A stretch of DNA of 64,000 nucleotides from Pseudomonadota bacterium (GTDB lineage: Bacteria > Pseudomonadota > Gammaproteobacteria > Burkholderiales > Rhodocyclaceae): the NCBI GenBank assembly GCA_018241725.1, contig JAFEDI010000124.1, forward strand, positions 62,001-126,000, written 5' to 3'. Below, in pieces: positions 11,189-20,517 of this stretch. Position 1 is the first letter of the stretch, and each line of letters opens with the position of its first letter. A program made the position numbers and the translations under genes. A model generated the notes under the pieces. It was given only the letters and a program-made list of their open reading frames with translations, had not been told where the DNA came from and did not search any database.

Positions 11189-11224
11189 CGAAGGGCCGGC
11201 CCTCTCGCGGGGGCCGGCCCTTCG
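11189..11224. terminator. Convergent terminator hairpin
   Basis: A perfect 14-bp inverted repeat (CGAAGGGCCGGCCC and its complement) with an 8-bp loop lies between the convergent VOC and metallopeptidase genes. It lacks a strong T tract, so termination strength is uncertain. Confidence 0.65.
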
Positions 11225-11239
11225 CGCATCCGGTGCTGC

Positions 11240-12097
11240 TTACAGCGACTTGGCCTGGAAGGTGTTGCAGTCCTTCACCTGCCCGCTGTCCATGCCGCGC
11301 TTGAACCAGCGCACCCGCTGCTCCGATGAGCCGTGGGTAAAGCTGTCCGGCACCGCGTAACCCTTGGCCTGCTTCTGCAAGGTGTCGTCGCCGATCGCGG
11401 TGGCCGCACGCAGCGCCTCGTCTATATCGCCCGCGTCGAGAATGTGGCGGGCCGTATCGGCGTTTTTCGCCCACACGCCGGCCAGGCAGTCCGCCTGCAG
11501 TTCCAGGCGCACCGACAGCGCATTCGCCTCCCGCTCGCCGGCCCGCTCCCGCGCCGCCTGCACCTTGGCCGACACGCCGAGCAGGTTCTGCACATGGTGT
11601 CCTACCTCGTGGGCAATCACATAGGCCTGGGCGAAATCCCCCGGCGCCTTGAAGCGGGTCTTCAGCTCCTGGTAGAAGCCCAGGTCGATGTAGACCTTAT
11701 GGTCCGCCGGGCAGTAGAACGGCCCCATTGCCGCCTGCCCAGTACCACAGGCGGTGCGGGTGGCGCCGGTGAACAGCACCAGCTTCGGATCCTCGTACTG
11801 CTTGCCGGCCTGGCGGAAGATCTGCTGCCAGGTGTCCTCGGTTTCGCCGAGCACCTTACGCACGAACTTCGTCTCCGCATCATTGGCCGGCGGACGGTGC
11901 TGCTGCGCCGCCGACGGCGGCGGGGCCGACACATGGGACGCCTGGTTCAGCACCACTCGCGGATCGATACCGAAATACATCGCCACCAGTGCCAGCACCA
12001 CGGTTCCGACACCGATGCCGCCCACGGGCAGACCACCGCCCCCGCCACCGCGTCTATCCTCGACGTTGTCGCTTTCCCGGCTGTCGTCCAAACGCAT
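11240..12097 (-). CDS. ypfJ: Neutral zinc metallopeptidase, YpfJ family
   Basis: The 285-residue protein has an N-terminal charged and glycine-rich stretch, one membrane segment (about residues 28-45) and a C-terminal peptidase-like domain with the HExxH motif in VIAHEVGHHVQNLLG. Length and layout match the YpfJ/KPN_02809 family of membrane-anchored proteins of unknown substrate. The ATG at 12097 has a strong GGAGG ribosome site; the frame upstream to 12163 is not needed. It stands alone, divergent from the helicase gene. Confidence 0.9.
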   Translation of the reverse strand: MRLDDSRESDNVEDRRGGGGGGLPVGGIGVGTVVLALVAMYFGIDPRVVLNQASHVSAPPPSAAQQHRPPANDAETKFVRKVLGETEDTWQQIFRQAGKQYEDPKLVLFTGATRTACGTGQAAMGPFYCPADHKVYIDLGFYQELKTRFKAPGDFAQAYVIAHEVGHHVQNLLGVSAKVQAARERAGEREANALSVRLELQADCLAGVWAKNADTARHILDAGDIDEALRAATAIGDDTLQKQAKGYAVPDSFTHGSSEQRVRWFKRGMDSGQVKDCNTFQAKSL

Positions 12098-12388
12098 AAA
12101 GCCTCCTTCAAGACCTGCAATACCTTGTCGCGCTGCAACATTTTCCTTGTGCAGTGGGCGCATTATGGCTATAGTCCGCGGTCCGGTGCAAAAAAGCGGT
12201 TTCGCACCGAGTCACATCGTCCCTGACCTTCTTATATCTCCCGTATTAGACGTGAGGTTGTCCTGATCGGTTAGTGCCGATATGCCAGTCAGGCAGCCAT
12301 TCAGTCGCACGCATTTGCGCGTAGCGGCGCGTTGCCGTTTTTTCTTCGCGGGCACCGCATCCGCCATACAAAAGATAAGGAAGCGAAC

Positions 12389-13915
12389 ATGGATTTCGCC
12401 ACTCTCGGGCTCTCCGAACAGATCGTCAAAGCCGTTGCCGACGCCGGCTACACCGAACCCACCCCGGTCCAGCAAGCCGCCATTCCGGCCGCCCTCGCCG
12501 GCAAGGATCTCGTGGTCTCCAGCCAGACCGGCTCCGGCAAGACCGCAGCCTTCATGCTGCCGTCCCTGCAGCGTCTGACTGTCGAACCGACCATCAAGGC
12601 CCGCGGCCCCCGCGTGCTGGTGCTCACGCCCACCCGCGAACTGGCCGTCCAGGTCACCGACGCCTGCAAGGGCTACGGCAAGAACCTGCGCTACGCGAAG
12701 GCCGTCAGCGTGGTCGGTGGCATGCCCTACCCGGTGCAGAACAAGCTGCTGTCCAGCCCCTATGAGATCCTCGTGGCCACCCCCGGCCGCCTGATGGACC
12801 AGATGAACAGCGGCCGCATCGACTTCGGCCGCCTGGAGATCCTGATCCTCGACGAAGCCGACCGCATGCTCGACATGGGCTTCGTGGACGACATCGAGGC
12901 CATCGTCGCCAAGCTGCCGGCCGATCGCCAGACGCTGTTCTTCTCGGCCACCCTCGACGGCCAGGTCGCCCGCATGATGCAGCGCCTGCTGAAGGATCCG
13001 GAGCGCATCGAGATCGCCTCCGCGCAGACCCGCCACGAGAACATCGAACAACGCCTGCTGGTCGCCGACGATATCAGCCACAAGAACCGCCTGCTCGACG
13101 GCATCCTGCGCGATGTCGGTGTCGAACAGGCCATCGTGTTCACCGCCACCAAGCGCGACGCCGATGCCCTGACGCTGAACCTGGAATCCCAGGGGCACTC
13201 GGTTGCAGCCCTGCACGGCGACATGAACCAGCGCATGCGCACCCGTACGCTGGACCAGTTGCGTCGCGGCCACCTGCGCGTGCTGATCGCCACTGACGTG
13301 GCCGCCCGCGGCATCGACGTGCGCACCATCAGCCACGTGATCAACTACGACCTGCCGAAGGTCGCCGCCGACTACGTGCACCGCATCGGCCGTACCGGCC
13401 GCGGCGGCGCCAGCGGCATCGCCATCAGCCTGGCCGAGCGCCGCGACGTGCGCCTGCTGCGCGCCATCGAACGCTACACCCGCCAACCGCTGGCCGTGCA
13501 CACCCTGCCCGGCCTCGAGCCGCGTACCACGCTGCCGGCCGACGAGCGCCGCCCCGGTGGGCCGCGCCGTGACGGCCGTGGCTACGGCAACGGCGGCGGC
13601 CGCTTCGGCGACAAGCGCCCGTCCGGTGGTTTTGGCGGCAACCGCTTCGACCGCGAGCGTCGCGACGACAACCGTGGCGAAGGCCGCAGCGCCAGCCCGT
13701 GGGCCGGCAACGGCGAAGGCCGCCGCGATTTCCGTGATGCCCCCCGCCGCGCCGATGGCGCCAGCGCCCCGCGCCATCCGGAACATCGTACCGAGTTCCC
13801 CCACGTGGCCAAGCGCAGCTCCAGCCACCACAATGCCGGCGGCTTCGGCGGCGGACGCAGCGAAGGCACCGGCGGCAAGCCGCGCGCTGGCCGCACCTTC
13901 AACCGCGACCGCTAA
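12389..13915 (+). CDS. rhlE: DEAD-box RNA helicase, RhlE-like
   Basis: This 508-residue helicase has all core motifs: Q motif near the N-terminus, SQTGSGKT (motif I), PTRELAVQ, LDEADRML (DEAD, motif II), FSATLDG (III) and HRIGRTGRGG (VI). The C-terminal tail of about 130 residues is rich in Gly, Arg and Asn (NGGGRFGDKR and similar), typical of RNA-binding tails. Such enzymes remodel RNA in ribosome assembly and mRNA decay, often in the cold. The ATG at 12389 has an AAGGAAG ribosome site. An untranslated region of nearly 300 bp separates it from the divergent peptidase gene. A long minus-strand frame over it is a shadow. Confidence 0.93.
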   Translation: MDFATLGLSEQIVKAVADAGYTEPTPVQQAAIPAALAGKDLVVSSQTGSGKTAAFMLPSLQRLTVEPTIKARGPRVLVLTPTRELAVQVTDACKGYGKNLRYAKAVSVVGGMPYPVQNKLLSSPYEILVATPGRLMDQMNSGRIDFGRLEILILDEADRMLDMGFVDDIEAIVAKLPADRQTLFFSATLDGQVARMMQRLLKDPERIEIASAQTRHENIEQRLLVADDISHKNRLLDGILRDVGVEQAIVFTATKRDADALTLNLESQGHSVAALHGDMNQRMRTRTLDQLRRGHLRVLIATDVAARGIDVRTISHVINYDLPKVAADYVHRIGRTGRGGASGIAISLAERRDVRLLRAIERYTRQPLAVHTLPGLEPRTTLPADERRPGGPRRDGRGYGNGGGRFGDKRPSGGFGGNRFDRERRDDNRGEGRSASPWAGNGEGRRDFRDAPRRADGASAPRHPEHRTEFPHVAKRSSSHHNAGGFGGGRSEGTGGKPRAGRTFNRDR

Positions 13916-13932
13916 CAGCGCGGCTCGGGGTA

Positions 13933-13970
13933 CATGACAAGGGGGCGCCCACGGGCGCCCCCTTGTCATG
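13933..13970. terminator. Long perfect hairpin after rhlE
   Basis: Two 18-bp arms match perfectly (13933-13950 and 13953-13970) with only two bases between them. It follows the helicase stop by about 18 bp and probably ends that transcript, although there is no T tract. Confidence 0.65.
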
Positions 13971-14162
13971 CGTGCATCCCCCATATCCCGACGAAAGCAA
14001 GACAGGGCGCCCTTCCCCGAGCGCTGAACGGGAACAGGAATAGCATCAAAAGACCCCTCAATTCCTGAGGTGGATCAACCGCTGGCCATCTATGATGGAA
14101 TACAGTTTTTGGCACGCATTATTCCAGCCTGCCCGACACTCATTCCAAAGGGGGAAAAAACC

Positions 14163-14591
14163 ATGAAAATCACCAGTCCCGTCATCGGCGAAATCGAAGT
14201 CTCACCCGAACGCATCATCGAATTCCCGAACGGCCTGCCCGGCTTCGAAGCCACCCACCAATTCACGCTTCTGCACCCTGAAGGCGACGACGCTCCGAAC
14301 ATCTTCGTGTTACAAGGCGTGGACAACCCCGAAGTGACCTTCACCGTCACCACACCGGATGTGCTTGGACTGAACTATGAGTTCACGCTGACCGACGACG
14401 AAGTCGCCGCGCTCCAACTCGGCAATCCGGACGATGTCAGCGTACTGCTGATCGTCCGCAACAACGACACGGGGGCCGTCGCCCCGCAAGCCAACGTGAT
14501 GGCGCCACTGGTCATCAATACCGCCGCCCGTCGCGCGGTCCAGAAGATCATCGGCCGCGTCGACACCAGCGTGACCCTGCGCGCCGTCTAA
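14163..14591 (+). CDS. fliW: Flagellar assembly factor FliW
   Basis: This 142-residue protein starts with the family-typical MKITSPVIGEIEV and contains FPNGLPGFE and the C-terminal VMAPLVINTAARRAVQ. In other bacteria FliW binds CsrA and flagellin and so couples flagellin level to CsrA repression. An AAAGGGGGAA ribosome site precedes the ATG at 14163. No csrA or flagellar gene is adjacent in the backbone, so it is a stand-alone locus. A short GC hairpin follows. Confidence 0.95.
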   Translation: MKITSPVIGEIEVSPERIIEFPNGLPGFEATHQFTLLHPEGDDAPNIFVLQGVDNPEVTFTVTTPDVLGLNYEFTLTDDEVAALQLGNPDDVSVLLIVRNNDTGAVAPQANVMAPLVINTAARRAVQKIIGRVDTSVTLRAV

Positions 14592-14612
14592 GCGCGCCAG
14601 CATCACACCAGG

Positions 14613-14644
14613 CGGCCTCCCTCCCTGCTCAGGGCCGGAGGCCG
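14613..14644 (+). terminator. Terminator after fliW
   Basis: CGGCCTCC (14613-14620) pairs with GGAGGCCG (14637-14644), followed by TTTC. It lies between the convergent fliW and DUF1343 genes. Confidence 0.55.
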
Positions 14645-14650
14645 TTTCAT

Positions 14651-15859
14651 TCAGTACAGCAAATAATCCCGCCGTTCTTCTTCCCACGCCTTTTCGTCGC
14701 CCAGCGCCAGCGCATCCAGATCACCAGGGCGCGTCGTCGCGTCATCCACCCACTCGCGCAGGGTCTCCGAACCATTGATCAGATCGATGGCCAGGCGGTC
14801 GTGCTCGTACTCGTACGGAAAATCCCGCCACAGCGGATAGTCGCGGCGTACCCGGCGGATCGCCTTGAAGGCCAGCGCCTGCAGGCGCCACGGGCGGAAG
14901 GCTGCGTGGTCGTAATGGGTCGGGTCCTCCACGTGGATCTGCAGGCCCTGGCACAGCTTGCCGGCATGCTTGTGGAAGGTCGGCTCGAACCAGCATTCAC
15001 GCAGCTTGCAGCCAGCCAGCCAGTTGGGCGCAAAGGCCTCCATCTCGGCCAGCACCTTGCCGGCATCCAGGTCCGGTGCGCCGAACAGTTCCAGCGGACG
15101 GGTCGTGCCGCGCCCCTCGGACAGCGTCGTCCCCTCCAGCATCACGGTACCGGCATAGGCCCGCGCCATCGACAGGTTGGGCGCGTTGGGACTCGGGTTG
15201 ATCCAGCTGCGCTCGCCCAGCGGCCAGCCGAAGCCGGGCGCCGCCCCGGGCTGCCAGCCCTCCATCGTGATCACTTGGCAATCCACGTCGAGCTTCAGCG
15301 CGGCAATGAACCAGCGGGCCAGCTCGCCCATCGTCAGCCCGTGGCGCATCGGCAAGGGACCGGCGCCGACGAAGCTCTCCCAACCCGGCTGCAGCAGCGT
15401 GCCCTCGATCGGGCGACCGGCCGGGTTCGGGCGGTCCAGCACCCACACGCTCTTGCCATGGTGGGCGGCCGCCTCCAGCACATAGCGCAGCGTGGTGATG
15501 AAGGTGTAAATACGGCACCCCAGGTCCTGCAGGTCAACCAGCAGCACGTCGAAGCGGTCCATCATCGGCGCCGTCGGCCGGCGTACCTCGCCGTACAGGC
15601 TGAACACCGGAATGCCGTGCCGCGGATCGAAGAAATCCGGCGACTCCACCATGTTGTCCTGCTTGTCGCCACGCAGTCCGTGCTGCGGGCCGAAGGCCGC
15701 CGACAGTTCGATATCGGGCAGAGCGGCCAGCGCGTCGAGGGAATGGGTCAGGTCACGGGTGACGGAGGCCGGATGGGCCAGCAGGGCGACCCGCTTGCCG
15801 GCCAGTGGGCGGCGCAGTTCGGGGTCGGCAAGCAGGCGGTCGAGACCGAAGCGGATCAT
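14651..15859 (-). CDS. namZ: DUF1343 protein, NamZ-like exo-N-acetylmuramidase
   Basis: The 402-residue protein matches the DUF1343/YzbB family, whose Bacillus member NamZ removes terminal N-acetylmuramic acid from peptidoglycan fragments. Recognisable segments are AFGPQHGLRGDKQDN, VLLVDLQDLGCRIYTF, VLDRPNPAGR and MARAYAGTVMLEGTTLSEGR. There is no clear signal peptide, so it may act in the cytoplasm on recycled muropeptides. Its start overlaps the stop of the upstream DOMON-like gene by 4 bp, so the two are co-translated. Substrate assignment rests on the family only. Confidence 0.85.
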   Translation of the reverse strand: MIRFGLDRLLADPELRRPLAGKRVALLAHPASVTRDLTHSLDALAALPDIELSAAFGPQHGLRGDKQDNMVESPDFFDPRHGIPVFSLYGEVRRPTAPMMDRFDVLLVDLQDLGCRIYTFITTLRYVLEAAAHHGKSVWVLDRPNPAGRPIEGTLLQPGWESFVGAGPLPMRHGLTMGELARWFIAALKLDVDCQVITMEGWQPGAAPGFGWPLGERSWINPSPNAPNLSMARAYAGTVMLEGTTLSEGRGTTRPLELFGAPDLDAGKVLAEMEAFAPNWLAGCKLRECWFEPTFHKHAGKLCQGLQIHVEDPTHYDHAAFRPWRLQALAFKAIRRVRRDYPLWRDFPYEYEHDRLAIDLINGSETLREWVDDATTRPGDLDALALGDEKAWEEERRDYLLY

Positions 15860-16404
15860 GGTGTCGGAGCCTTTAGAGCAACGGCAAAGCCGTCGCGATG
15901 ATGGAAATCGGGCTTGCCCGGCGGATGGGCCAGCGCCCAGTAACTGTGATGGCCGTCACCATGCTCGATGACGGCGGTGATGCCCAGGCGCAGTTCTCCG
16001 GCCGGCAGGCACGCCGCCTCGAGGTCAGCAGCCAGGCTCAGCACGCCTGCATCACGGGTAATGAGCAGCCGTGGTGCCGGGCCGACCGGCGATGGCACGC
16101 GCCCCCGGTAGGTGGCGAAATCGAAGCGTGCCCACTGGCCATTCGGGGAAAAATTGAATTCTCGATAAGCGTCCAGGGAATACGCACAAACGAACACCTC
16201 GAAACAGGTATAGGCCCACAGGCGCTCCGGCGGCAAGGGCGTGGCGGCCTCAGGAATGCGCAGCACGTCGAGATCGCCTTCCAGCCGGTAAATCAAATGC
16301 AGGCCCCCGTCGGCGCCACGTTCAAATTCCACGCGGATCGACTGCAGGCCGGTCGCCGGGGTATCCGGATGGCAAACCAGTGTGATGGAAGAGGAGGCGG
16401 TCAT
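15856..16404 (-). CDS. DOMON-like domain protein
   Basis: This 182-residue protein has the single beta-sandwich layout of DOMON-like/carbohydrate-binding-like proteins, with LWAYTCFEVFV and YREFNFSPNGQWA as the most typical segments. It has no signal peptide or membrane segment. Its stop overlaps the DUF1343 start, so a shared role in cell-wall sugar handling is possible, but function is unknown. Confidence 0.75.
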   Translation of the reverse strand: MTASSSITLVCHPDTPATGLQSIRVEFERGADGGLHLIYRLEGDLDVLRIPEAATPLPPERLWAYTCFEVFVCAYSLDAYREFNFSPNGQWARFDFATYRGRVPSPVGPAPRLLITRDAGVLSLAADLEAACLPAGELRLGITAVIEHGDGHHSYWALAHPPGKPDFHHRDGFAVALKAPTP

Positions 16405-16512
16405 GGCGTGGCAGCAAGCTCGGGGGCGTGCAGTTTAGCGGTTCTGCCGCGACAGGTTAAACTCCCGCCGGCCGGCACGGTCCATTCCATTCGTGCCCTT
16501 GTAGCGCTTCCC

Positions 16513-16968
16513 ATGTCCGCATCCCACTCCCCCGTCCAGCGCAGCTTCACCGACCGCCTGCGCCAGATCGCCCTCTTCGAGATCGGCGGCTTGCTGCTGA
16601 TTACGCCGCCCTACATCTGGCTGTCCGGCCAGCCGGGCCGAGACTCCTTTGTGCTGATGGCCATCCTGGCGGTCATCGCCGCCATCTGGAACGGCAGCTT
16701 CAACACCGCCTTCGACTGGCTGGAAGGTCGCCTCACCGGCCGCACTGCGGATCGCCGCCCGTGGCGGCTGCGGGCCGTCCACGCCATCGGCTTCGAAGGC
16801 GGGCTGTTCATGCTGACGCTGCCGGTGGTGATGCTGTGGACCGGCATGGACTGGCTCACCGCCCTCGTCGCCGACATCAGCATCGCTCTGGCCTACGTAG
16901 TGTATGCCTTCGGCTTCAACCTGGCCTACGACCGGGCCTTTCCGATCGTCGCCGACGCCGGCCGTTGA
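16513..16968 (+). CDS. PACE-family multidrug efflux protein
   Basis: This 151-residue protein has four predicted membrane helices arranged as two repeats (BTP/PF05232). The repeats contain IALFEIGGLLLITPP and IGFEGGLFMLTLPVV, and each ends in a conserved aromatic Asn or Asp segment (WNGSFNTAFDW; FGFNLAYDRAFP). The acidic Glu in helices 1 and 3, needed for proton-coupled export of biocides such as chlorhexidine in AceI, is present. It stands alone just upstream of psd. Confidence 0.9.
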   Translation: MSASHSPVQRSFTDRLRQIALFEIGGLLLITPPYIWLSGQPGRDSFVLMAILAVIAAIWNGSFNTAFDWLEGRLTGRTADRRPWRLRAVHAIGFEGGLFMLTLPVVMLWTGMDWLTALVADISIALAYVVYAFGFNLAYDRAFPIVADAGR

Positions 16969-17044
16969 ACGCAGCTGCAGGCGGCCGACGAAGCGCGGAC
17001 GGGCCGCTATAATCCGCACCTTCGCCTCATGCCGGAAACCTGCC

Positions 17045-17896
17045 GTGTCCGACCGCTTCAAAGTCCTTCCCCAATACCTGATCCCCAAGCAGGCCCTTAC
17101 CGTGCTGGCCGGCAAACTGGCCGGCGCCCGGGCCGGCGGCCTCACCACCGGAGTGATCCGCTGGTTCGTCGGCCGCTACGGGGTCAACATGGACGAGGCT
17201 GCAAATCCGGACATCGCCAGCTATGCCAGCTTCAACGATTTCTTCACCCGCCCTCTGAAGGCCGGCGCCCGCCCCCAGGCCGATGCCGACTTCATCTGCC
17301 CGGTAGACGGCGCGATCAGCCAGTTCGGCCGCATCGACCGCGACCAGATCTTCCAGGCCAAAGGCCACGCCTACTCCACCCGTGCGCTGGTCGGCGGCGA
17401 CCGGGATCTGGCGGCGCAATTCCAGGACGGCGAATTCGCCACGCTGTACCTCAGCCCTCGGGACTACCACCGCATCCACATGCCCTGCGACGGCCGCCTG
17501 ACCCGCATGATCTACGTACCGGGCGCGCTGTTCTCGGTCAACCCGACCACCGCCCGCGGCGTGCCCAGCCTGTTTGCCCGCAACGAACGGGTGGTATGCG
17601 TCTTCGAGAATGACGAGATCGGCCCCTTCGTGCTGGTACTGGTCGGCGCGACCATCGTCGGCAGCATGGCCACCGTCTGGCACGGCCAGGTCAACCCGCC
17701 GCGCCCGGGCAAGATCCGCGAATGGGACTACCCGGCCGGCCAGATCACGCTGAAGAAGGGCGACGAGATGGGCCGCTTCATGCTCGGTTCGACGGTGGTG
17801 ATGCTGTTCCCGAAGAAGCGCCTGAGCTTCACCAACGCCTGGGCGCCAGCCCGCCCGGTCCGCCTGGGCGAGGCGATGGGCAGCCGAGCACGCTGA
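17045..17896 (+). CDS. psd: Phosphatidylserine decarboxylase
   Basis: This 283-residue enzyme makes phosphatidylethanolamine at the inner membrane. The LGST motif (in MLGSTVVML), where the chain cleaves itself to form the pyruvoyl cofactor, is intact, as are the catalytic segments PVDGAIS and SPRDYHRIHMP. A GTG at 17045 is taken as the start because it gives the standard length and begins VSDRFKVLPQYLIPK; the open frame upstream overlaps the PACE gene. Confidence 0.95.
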   Translation: MSDRFKVLPQYLIPKQALTVLAGKLAGARAGGLTTGVIRWFVGRYGVNMDEAANPDIASYASFNDFFTRPLKAGARPQADADFICPVDGAISQFGRIDRDQIFQAKGHAYSTRALVGGDRDLAAQFQDGEFATLYLSPRDYHRIHMPCDGRLTRMIYVPGALFSVNPTTARGVPSLFARNERVVCVFENDEIGPFVLVLVGATIVGSMATVWHGQVNPPRPGKIREWDYPAGQITLKKGDEMGRFMLGSTVVMLFPKKRLSFTNAWAPARPVRLGEAMGSRAR

Positions 17897-17908
17897 AGCG
17901 CGCCAGCC

Positions 17909-18802
17909 TCAGTGGCGCAGGCGCAGGATGCGCCACGCGCCGGCCAGCACCATCGCGCCGATGATGCAGCCCACCACCCAATCCGGCCACGGGCTGCCGA
18001 GCCAGGCCACAAGGCCGCCGGCGACGATCACACCCAGGTTGGCCAGCGCATCGTTGGCGGTGAAGATGTAGCTCGCCTTCATGTGCGCACCGCCGTCCCG
18101 GTGGCCGGCGATCAGCACCATGCAGGCCACGTTGGCGGCCAGCGCCAGCAGCGAGACGCCCATCATCGCGCCGGCCAGGGTTTCCGAACCGTAGAGCACG
18201 TGGTCCGCCACCTGCCCGAACAGGCCCAGCCCGAGCAGCAACTGCAATACGCCGGCGAAGCGCGCCGCCTTCAACTGCAGCGCTGCCCCACGCCCGACGG
18301 CATACAGCGCCACCGCATACACCGCCGCATCAGCAAACATGTCGAGGCCGTCGGCGAGCAGCCCGGACGACTCCGCCCACCAGCCGGCCAGCCCCTCGAT
18401 CACGAACATCGCCGCGTTGATGGCGAGCAGCCAGCGCAGCGCTCGCCGCTCGGCGACCGGATCGTCCACCCGCGCCGCTGGCGCACCGGCCGCCGGACCG
18501 CTGCCGACACGCTCCGCCCCCATGCCCAGGCGGGCGATGCGGGCTTCAAGCTCATCGACCGGCATGCCATGCCAGACGGTGACGGTACGCGCACCGAGGT
18601 CGAACTCCAGCCCATGGACCAGCCCCTCCAGTTCCATGCGCACCAGCGCCTCCTCGGCAGGGCAGTCCATGTCGCCAACGCGGAAGGTCGACCTCAGCGT
18701 GGCCTCGCCGTCGGGCCGGCTCGGCTCATTCAGCCCGACCAGTTGCGGACCTCCCGCCCCACAACTGCAGCCACCGGAACAGGAAGAGGTCGTTTCAGCC
18801 AT
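17909..18802 (-). CDS. CDF-type cation efflux protein with N-terminal HMA-like domain
   Basis: This 297-residue membrane protein has a Cys-rich start (CSGGCSCGAG), an HMA-like metal-binding domain with GDMDCPAEEA (about residues 40-110), then a CDF domain with about six helices. The metal site residues DGLDMFADA in helix 2 and TANDALANLG in helix 5 fit Zn/Co/Cd transporters. It belongs to the host backbone, not the island. It diverges from the interrupted radical SAM gene with about 70 bp between starts. The start at 18802 is chosen over 18811 and 18919, and is not certain. Confidence 0.85.
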   Translation of the reverse strand: MAETTSSCSGGCSCGAGGPQLVGLNEPSRPDGEATLRSTFRVGDMDCPAEEALVRMELEGLVHGLEFDLGARTVTVWHGMPVDELEARIARLGMGAERVGSGPAAGAPAARVDDPVAERRALRWLLAINAAMFVIEGLAGWWAESSGLLADGLDMFADAAVYAVALYAVGRGAALQLKAARFAGVLQLLLGLGLFGQVADHVLYGSETLAGAMMGVSLLALAANVACMVLIAGHRDGGAHMKASYIFTANDALANLGVIVAGGLVAWLGSPWPDWVVGCIIGAMVLAGAWRILRLRH

Positions 18803-18873
18803 TGCAAGCATCTCGAAGTGATTCCGCCCCGATGGTAGCCTGTCGGCCTCCCACTTCGCACCTTTGCTTGCCC

Positions 18874-18999
18874 ATGAACGCCCCGCTGATCCGCTACGTC
18901 GAACCGGTCTTCCGCCCACCCAGCGAGGCGGAATCCCTGATTCTGCCGGTCACCGATGGTTGCTCATGGAACAAGTGCGCTTTCTGCGAGATGGTATGA
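18874..18999 (+). pseudogene. Radical SAM gene, 5' fragment cut by the island
   Basis: Forty host codons (18874-18993) end in the cluster motif VTDGCSWNKCAFCEM, whose CX4CX2C binds the [4Fe-4S] cluster of this radical SAM subgroup. The island then adds one codon and a TGA stop, so only a 41-residue stub can be made. The frame resumes exactly at 55045. The reconstructed gene would encode 298 residues and would sit just upstream of yjbQ. This allele is presumably non-functional while the island is in place. Confidence 0.93.
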
Positions 19000-19000
19000 C
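18993..19000 (+). repeat. Left terminal inverted repeat of the island
   Basis: GGTATGAC at the left border is the imperfect complement (7 of 8) of GCCATACC at 55032-55039. The first G may be the last base of the host ATG codon. Confidence 0.5.
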
Positions 19001-19137
19001 GGAATTTGTGGTGTAAATGTAAATTAATCATCAATAGCGATACAAATAGGTTGTTTAGTTTGATGCAGGCATAAAATATTTGCATTTTTTTGAATCGAAA
19101 ATAAAATGGTTTCGGAAATTGGTGAAATGGTAAAGAA

Positions 19138-20517
19138 ATGGAACAGGTTTTTGCCAGAAGGAACTATGTCTTGCTGCACGACGACGGGTCGATTCACTAC
19201 CCGTTCTCGAAATTCCTGACAAACGAGTTCACCAATCCGCACACCCGCGAGTTGGTGGCGCAATCTCTTCGAATTTTCTATCGATTCTGCGCTGCTCATC
19301 AGATCGAGTTGGTCTTTCGAGCCCAGGAGGGGCGCTGCCTCACCTATGACGAGGCTAAGAAGCTCGCTGAATTGTGCTACCGACCTTTGCCGGAAGTGGA
19401 GGCAATGGGAGACAAGAAAGTGCTCTTCCTGGCTAGTGCAAAAGCCGGCAAAGCCCCGAGCGAGTTACCTGGTGCCGTTGAGCCCAATACTGCCCGAAAG
19501 CGCCTGCATCACATTGCTAGCTACCTCGACATCTACCGTGAAGTCTTTCTTGAGCCAAACATTCGATCCTTCACTGCTCAGGAGCAACTTAAGCACGAAT
19601 ATGACAAGCTCGGGGAGCAATTGCGCCGAACCATTCGTGGCACGAAGCAGAGCCATCACCTCGCCATCAAGAGCTTGCCCACGGACAAATATCTTTCGAT
19701 TATTGAGGCCGTTTTTGTACGCCCGCATGACCTGTTTCAAACTGCTGCCGGAAAATCCTCGCGCACTCTCTTGAGGGATCGAGCAATGGTTCTACTTGCT
19801 TGCGAAGGCTTGCGTCCCGGAACACTCGGCAACATCGCGGTTACCGACTTCCGGGCGAATGCAGAGATGCTCGCGATCAGGGACAACAGGGCAAAGCGGA
19901 GAGAGCGCATTTCCACCAAGACACCCAAACTCAAATTGGGGGCCAGCACGCAAATCAATAGCGCCAGCGAAACGATGATTACGCTCTGGCCGTTCACGGT
20001 GCGCGCCGTCAATGACTACATTGAGTCTGAGCGTGACGCAGTGCTCATGAAGCGGTTAACCAATCGCAGCAAAGGGTTTCTCTTTCTGTCTGACAAAGGC
20101 GAGCCGATCCAGCATCGCGGAACCATCACCGAAATGTTCAACAAGCTCGGAAAGCGACTTGCGGCGCTCGGGTTGCTGGATATTGGGGACGATCCCTATT
20201 TCCAGAAGCAGGAGCAGTACGACTTTTACGGATATGTACTGCGACACAGCGCTGCAAGCTTCTTTCTGAGCCAGAAGTGCATCGAGTACGCCGAAAAAGC
20301 TGGTATCACGCGGCCACATGACTACAAGGACGTACCTGACACGGTCAAAGACCTGATGAAGCTTCGCTTCGGTTGGGTGCCAGCTTCCAACATGCCAGAG
20401 CTCTACGCTGCGCGAGCACTATCCGATAACGCCAGCGTGGTCCTGATGGACTTCAACCAACGCTTGGTCGATGAGGCGGCGGCGCTCAAACAACAAAGGG
20501 AGTCCGCACGTGTATAG
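19138..20517 (+). CDS. ginA: Tyrosine recombinase GinA
   Basis: This 459-residue recombinase is the first gene of the island and reads inwards. Catalytic-domain features are R226 in GLRPG, a YVLRHSA segment (R369, H370) matching the HxxR box with Tyr at the first histidine position, and Y423 in ELYAAR as the likely nucleophile. An N-terminal SAM-like DNA-binding region precedes them. The four genes 19138-25024 overlap or abut, so they form one operon. In GInt elements GinA, GinB and GinC are all needed for excision. The 144 bp between the border and the ATG is AT-rich and must hold both recombination sites and promoter. Confidence 0.88.
   Translation: MEQVFARRNYVLLHDDGSIHYPFSKFLTNEFTNPHTRELVAQSLRIFYRFCAAHQIELVFRAQEGRCLTYDEAKKLAELCYRPLPEVEAMGDKKVLFLASAKAGKAPSELPGAVEPNTARKRLHHIASYLDIYREVFLEPNIRSFTAQEQLKHEYDKLGEQLRRTIRGTKQSHHLAIKSLPTDKYLSIIEAVFVRPHDLFQTAAGKSSRTLLRDRAMVLLACEGLRPGTLGNIAVTDFRANAEMLAIRDNRAKRRERISTKTPKLKLGASTQINSASETMITLWPFTVRAVNDYIESERDAVLMKRLTNRSKGFLFLSDKGEPIQHRGTITEMFNKLGKRLAALGLLDIGDDPYFQKQEQYDFYGYVLRHSAASFFLSQKCIEYAEKAGITRPHDYKDVPDTVKDLMKLRFGWVPASNMPELYAARALSDNASVVLMDFNQRLVDEAAALKQQRESARV

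Noticed and set aside
12212-13984. A 590-codon minus-strand frame opposite the helicase
   Set aside because: It is Ala-rich shadow sequence; all DEAD-box motifs are on the plus strand.
18874-18999. A tRNA attachment site at the island border
   Set aside because: The flanks are a protein-coding gene; no tRNA cloverleaf or long direct repeat is present at either border.
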